This document shows positions 61,880 to 64,000 of a stretch of DNA of 64,000 bases, one piece after another (position 1 is the first letter of the stretch; the number at the start of each line of letters is the position of its first letter). Source of the DNA: Flavobacteriaceae bacterium (lineage in GTDB: Bacteria; Bacteroidota; Bacteroidia; Flavobacteriales; Flavobacteriaceae). The stretch is taken from assembly GCA_947451525.1 (NCBI GenBank), contig CANFZM010000007.1:59452-123451 (forward strand). Direction: 5' to 3'. Under the pieces are notes generated by a model. The model saw only the letters and a list, made by a program, of their open reading frames with translations. It made no database searches and was not told the DNA's origin. The position numbers and the translations under genes were made by a program.

Positions 61880-64000
61880 TTATCTTTTAATAACACGTAG
61901 GGTTTTAATAGCATCTCCTTGGGTTACAATTACGTTGTAAACTCCCGAAGGATAATTTGATCCTACTTCTAATCCTTTTACTTCTGAAGTTTCAAGGATA
62001 TGGTTTTCGATTAGTTTTCCTAACATATCATAAACTTTCACTTGTAAACTTTCTTCACTGTTGGTAATTACTTCCAATTTAAAGTTTTCTGCAAATGGAT
62101 TTGGATAAGTAGTAACATCAAACAAACTTAACATTTTTGTAGTAAGTTCTGATTTCCCTGCTCCTGGAGTTGTTAGTGTACAAATTTTTCCGAAAGGACC
62201 CCATACACCACCTATTTGTACTGAAACTTTTACAGAATAGGTAGTACTTGGTGTTAATCCAGGAACTGTATTCAAATTAAAAGAACGCAATACTTTATCA
62301 AAAGCATAGTAATATCCTTGTTGGGTATTAGTAAAACTAAATCTGTAGCCAGTAGCATTAGAAACTAAGTTAGCATAAACTACTTCCGAAGTGCTAATAG
62401 CCGTATAATCGCATTGCGAATCTTGCAAACTTGTAGTTGGAAATAATGGTGTGTTAACTGTACAACTTGTTCCATAAGCCATATAAGTTCCGTTAGTGTT
62501 TTTAACAGCAACTTCTACTTTATAGGGAGTGCTATAAGTAATATTAGTCAATAAATTGAATCTAAATTCTCTAGGACTTCTATCAATGGTTTGAACGGAA
62601 TTAGTTAGCAAGTTGGTTACTTTAAATCGGTATCCTGTTGCATAAGAAACTATGTTAGCATAAACCACATCAGTCATTGAAGATACAGTAGTTCCACATT
62701 GAGCAGTAGTTATCTTAGTAGTGATTGTTGGAGTTGTTACAGAACAAGCAGCGCCATAATAAGGTTGCCAATTGTTGTTTATTTTAACTGAAACTTCTAC
62801 TTGATAGGTAGTTGCATAAGCAAAACTAACCAATTGTGTAAATTTAAATGTTCTTAAACCAGTATCCAACATTTGTATATCTGCTGGAAGTGTACTTGGT
62901 AAACCAGAAATCATTTTAGTAATTTTCCAACGGTATCCTTGAGCATTTGCTACTAGAGCAGCATATACTTGGTCCTCTATGGAGTTTAAAGTAGTTCCAC
63001 ATTGCGTAGGAATAATTGTAGAAACAATTGGAGTTCCATTAGGAGTACATCCGCCTGGCATACCAATATTATCAATAACTCCATTACAATCATTATCAAT
63101 ACCATCATTACAAACATCTACTGCACCTGGGTGAGTATTTGCGCGAGTATCATCACAATCGGTTCCTAATGAACTAACCGCATAACCTGTTGGAGTTGAG
63201 GTCCCGTAACATACAGAAACAGAAGAACCAATAGTATAACCATCACCATCAGCATCTACATAGAAACTTCCAGTACGCCATTTTGCAATATTAGTATCAT
63301 CACAATCAGTTCCTAAAGTATTTGTAGAATATCCCGATGGAGTTGTTGCACCATAACAAATAGATACTGCGGTACCAATTGTATAATGATCACCATCAGC
63401 ATCTACATAGAAACTTGCAGTACGCCATTTATTTGCATTAGTATCATCGCAATCAGTACCTGATGTAGTTAATGATTTTCCTGCTGGAAGAGTTGCTCCG
63501 TAACAAACAGTTGCAGAACCTGCATCGTATCCGTCACCATCGGCATCGGTGTATAATAAAGCACTTCTGTAAATAGCAACATTAGTATCGTCGCAATCAG
63601 TAGCATTTACTGAGTATCCTGTAGGAGGAGTTGTTGAATTAACAGCACACACACTTACCGAACTTCCTGTTCCATAAGTATCGTGATCAGCATCTACATA
63701 GAAAGAATAACTTGCATGTACTAAAGCATTAGTATCATTACAATCTGTACCTGATGTAGTTAATGATTTTCCTGCTGGAAGAGTTGCTCCGTAACAAACA
63801 GTTGCAGAACCTGCATCGTATCCGTCACCATCGGCATCGGTGTATAATAAAGCACTTCTATAAATAGCAACATTAGTATCGTCGCAATCAGTAGCATTTA
63901 CTGAGTATCCTGTAGGAGGTGTAGAAGAATTCGCAGCACATACACTTACCGAACTTCCTGTTCCATAAGTATCGTGATCAGCATCTACATAGAAAGAGAA
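61880..64000 (-). CDS. T9SS-secreted protein with MopE-type/Asp-rich Ca-binding-like repeats (5' part missing)
   Basis: The frame is open from the right edge (first full codon 63998-64000) to a stop at 61880-61882, giving 706 residues of a longer protein; the start and signal peptide lie outside. The N-terminal part repeats a ~48-residue unit, TDCDDTNANKWR ... FYVDADGDGYTIGSSVSVCYG, whose DCDDTN and DADGDGY motifs match MopE-like metal-binding and thrombospondin-3-type calcium repeats; the block ends with VCNDGIDNDCNGVIDN. Then come about four ~85-residue beta domains (QCGTTLNSIEDQVYAALVANAQGYRWKIT) and a Por/T9SS sorting domain (TTYPNPFAENFKLEVI ... TLRVIKR). Probably a cell-surface or extracellular protein; adhesion or calcium-dependent stiffness is plausible. 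No enzyme motif. Confidence 0.85.
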   Translation of the reverse strand, partial: FSFYVDADHDTYGTGSSVSVCAANSSTPPTGYSVNATDCDDTNVAIYRSALLYTDADGDGYDAGSATVCYGATLPAGKSLTTSGTDCNDTNALVHASYSFYVDADHDTYGTGSSVSVCAVNSTTPPTGYSVNATDCDDTNVAIYRSALLYTDADGDGYDAGSATVCYGATLPAGKSLTTSGTDCDDTNANKWRTASFYVDADGDHYTIGTAVSICYGATTPSGYSTNTLGTDCDDTNIAKWRTGSFYVDADGDGYTIGSSVSVCYGTSTPTGYAVSSLGTDCDDTRANTHPGAVDVCNDGIDNDCNGVIDNIGMPGGCTPNGTPIVSTIIPTQCGTTLNSIEDQVYAALVANAQGYRWKITKMISGLPSTLPADIQMLDTGLRTFKFTQLVSFAYATTYQVEVSVKINNNWQPYYGAACSVTTPTITTKITTAQCGTTVSSMTDVVYANIVSYATGYRFKVTNLLTNSVQTIDRSPREFRFNLLTNITYSTPYKVEVAVKNTNGTYMAYGTSCTVNTPLFPTTSLQDSQCDYTAISTSEVVYANLVSNATGYRFSFTNTQQGYYYAFDKVLRSFNLNTVPGLTPSTTYSVKVSVQIGGVWGPFGKICTLTTPGAGKSELTTKMLSLFDVTTYPNPFAENFKLEVITNSEESLQVKVYDMLGKLIENHILETSEVKGLEVGSNYPSGVYNVIVTQGDAIKTLRVIKR
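63130..64000 (-). repeat. MopE-type repeat array with a 291-bp higher-order period
   Basis: At least six ~48-residue units are seen. At the DNA level a 291-bp composite (two units, 97 codons) recurs almost unchanged: the segment beginning TGATGTAGTTAATGATTTTC at 63461 returns at 63752. The array continues beyond the right edge, so the copy number is unknown. Confidence 0.85.

Overview
The window is AT-rich DNA from a member of the Bacteroidota, most likely a marine or alga-associated Flavobacteriaceae such as Flavobacterium or a close relative. Evidence for this is the SusC/SusD pair, several proteins with type IX secretion (T9SS, Por) C-terminal sorting domains, a giant one-piece hybrid two-component regulator, TAnnTTTG-type promoter boxes, and the long 'eukaryote-like' form of histidyl-tRNA synthetase. 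The sulfatase-maturation enzyme is of the oxygen-using FGE type, which points to an aerobic lifestyle. I saw no rRNA, tRNA, CRISPR array or insertion sequence.

Layout. (1) 1-6525: the start of a MacB-type ABC permease (running off the left edge), hisS, and a large T9SS surface protein built from three ~348-residue repeats. (2) 6605-13338, plus strand: an esterase, two PL28-type (ulvan-lyase-like) lyases on either side of a TonB-dependent receptor, and a sialate-O-acetylesterase-type esterase, ending in a terminator that also faces the next block. (3) 13421-56227, minus strand throughout: one very large polysaccharide utilization locus (PUL). From upstream to downstream it holds a uronate-catabolism operon (kdgK, YhcH-like, eda, an SDR, uxuA, uxaC, a hexuronate MFS carrier, a beta-helix protein), the hybrid two-component regulator, then GH88, GH2, a PL38-like lyase, two sulfatases, a beta-helix T9SS protein, a PL6-like T9SS protein, a sulfatase, a PL6 lyase, a formylglycine-generating enzyme, a cupin, a DUF1961 protein, a sulfatase, a second PL38-like lyase, a sulfatase, SusC, SusD, kduI, kduD and a DUF4861 protein. 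(4) 56427-64000, minus strand: two more large repeat-rich T9SS proteins, the second running off the right edge, separated by a 12-copy 21-bp tandem repeat.

How it works together (inference). Surface and periplasmic lyases cut a uronic-acid-rich, sulfated and probably acetylated polysaccharide. SusCD and possibly the extra TonB receptor import fragments. Five S1-type sulfatases, matured by the co-encoded FGE, remove sulfate, and the esterases remove acyl groups. GH88 releases 4,5-unsaturated uronate and GH2 probably releases saturated uronate or galactose. KduI/KduD convert the unsaturated product to 2-keto-3-deoxygluconate (KDG); UxaC, the SDR and UxuA convert saturated uronates to the same compound; KdgK and Eda finish to pyruvate and glyceraldehyde-3-phosphate. 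No rhamnose, fucose, xylose or amino-sugar pathway is seen in the window, so although the PL28-type enzymes suggest ulvan, the true substrate is open.

The most interesting patterns are the pairing of three lyase-like families into one T9SS-sorted and one non-T9SS copy each, a candidate AraC-type direct-repeat operator and promoter just upstream of GH88 with a tiny membrane-protein ORF, two beta-helix proteins of unassigned activity, and a secreted FGE whose N-terminus looks like a sulfatase motif.
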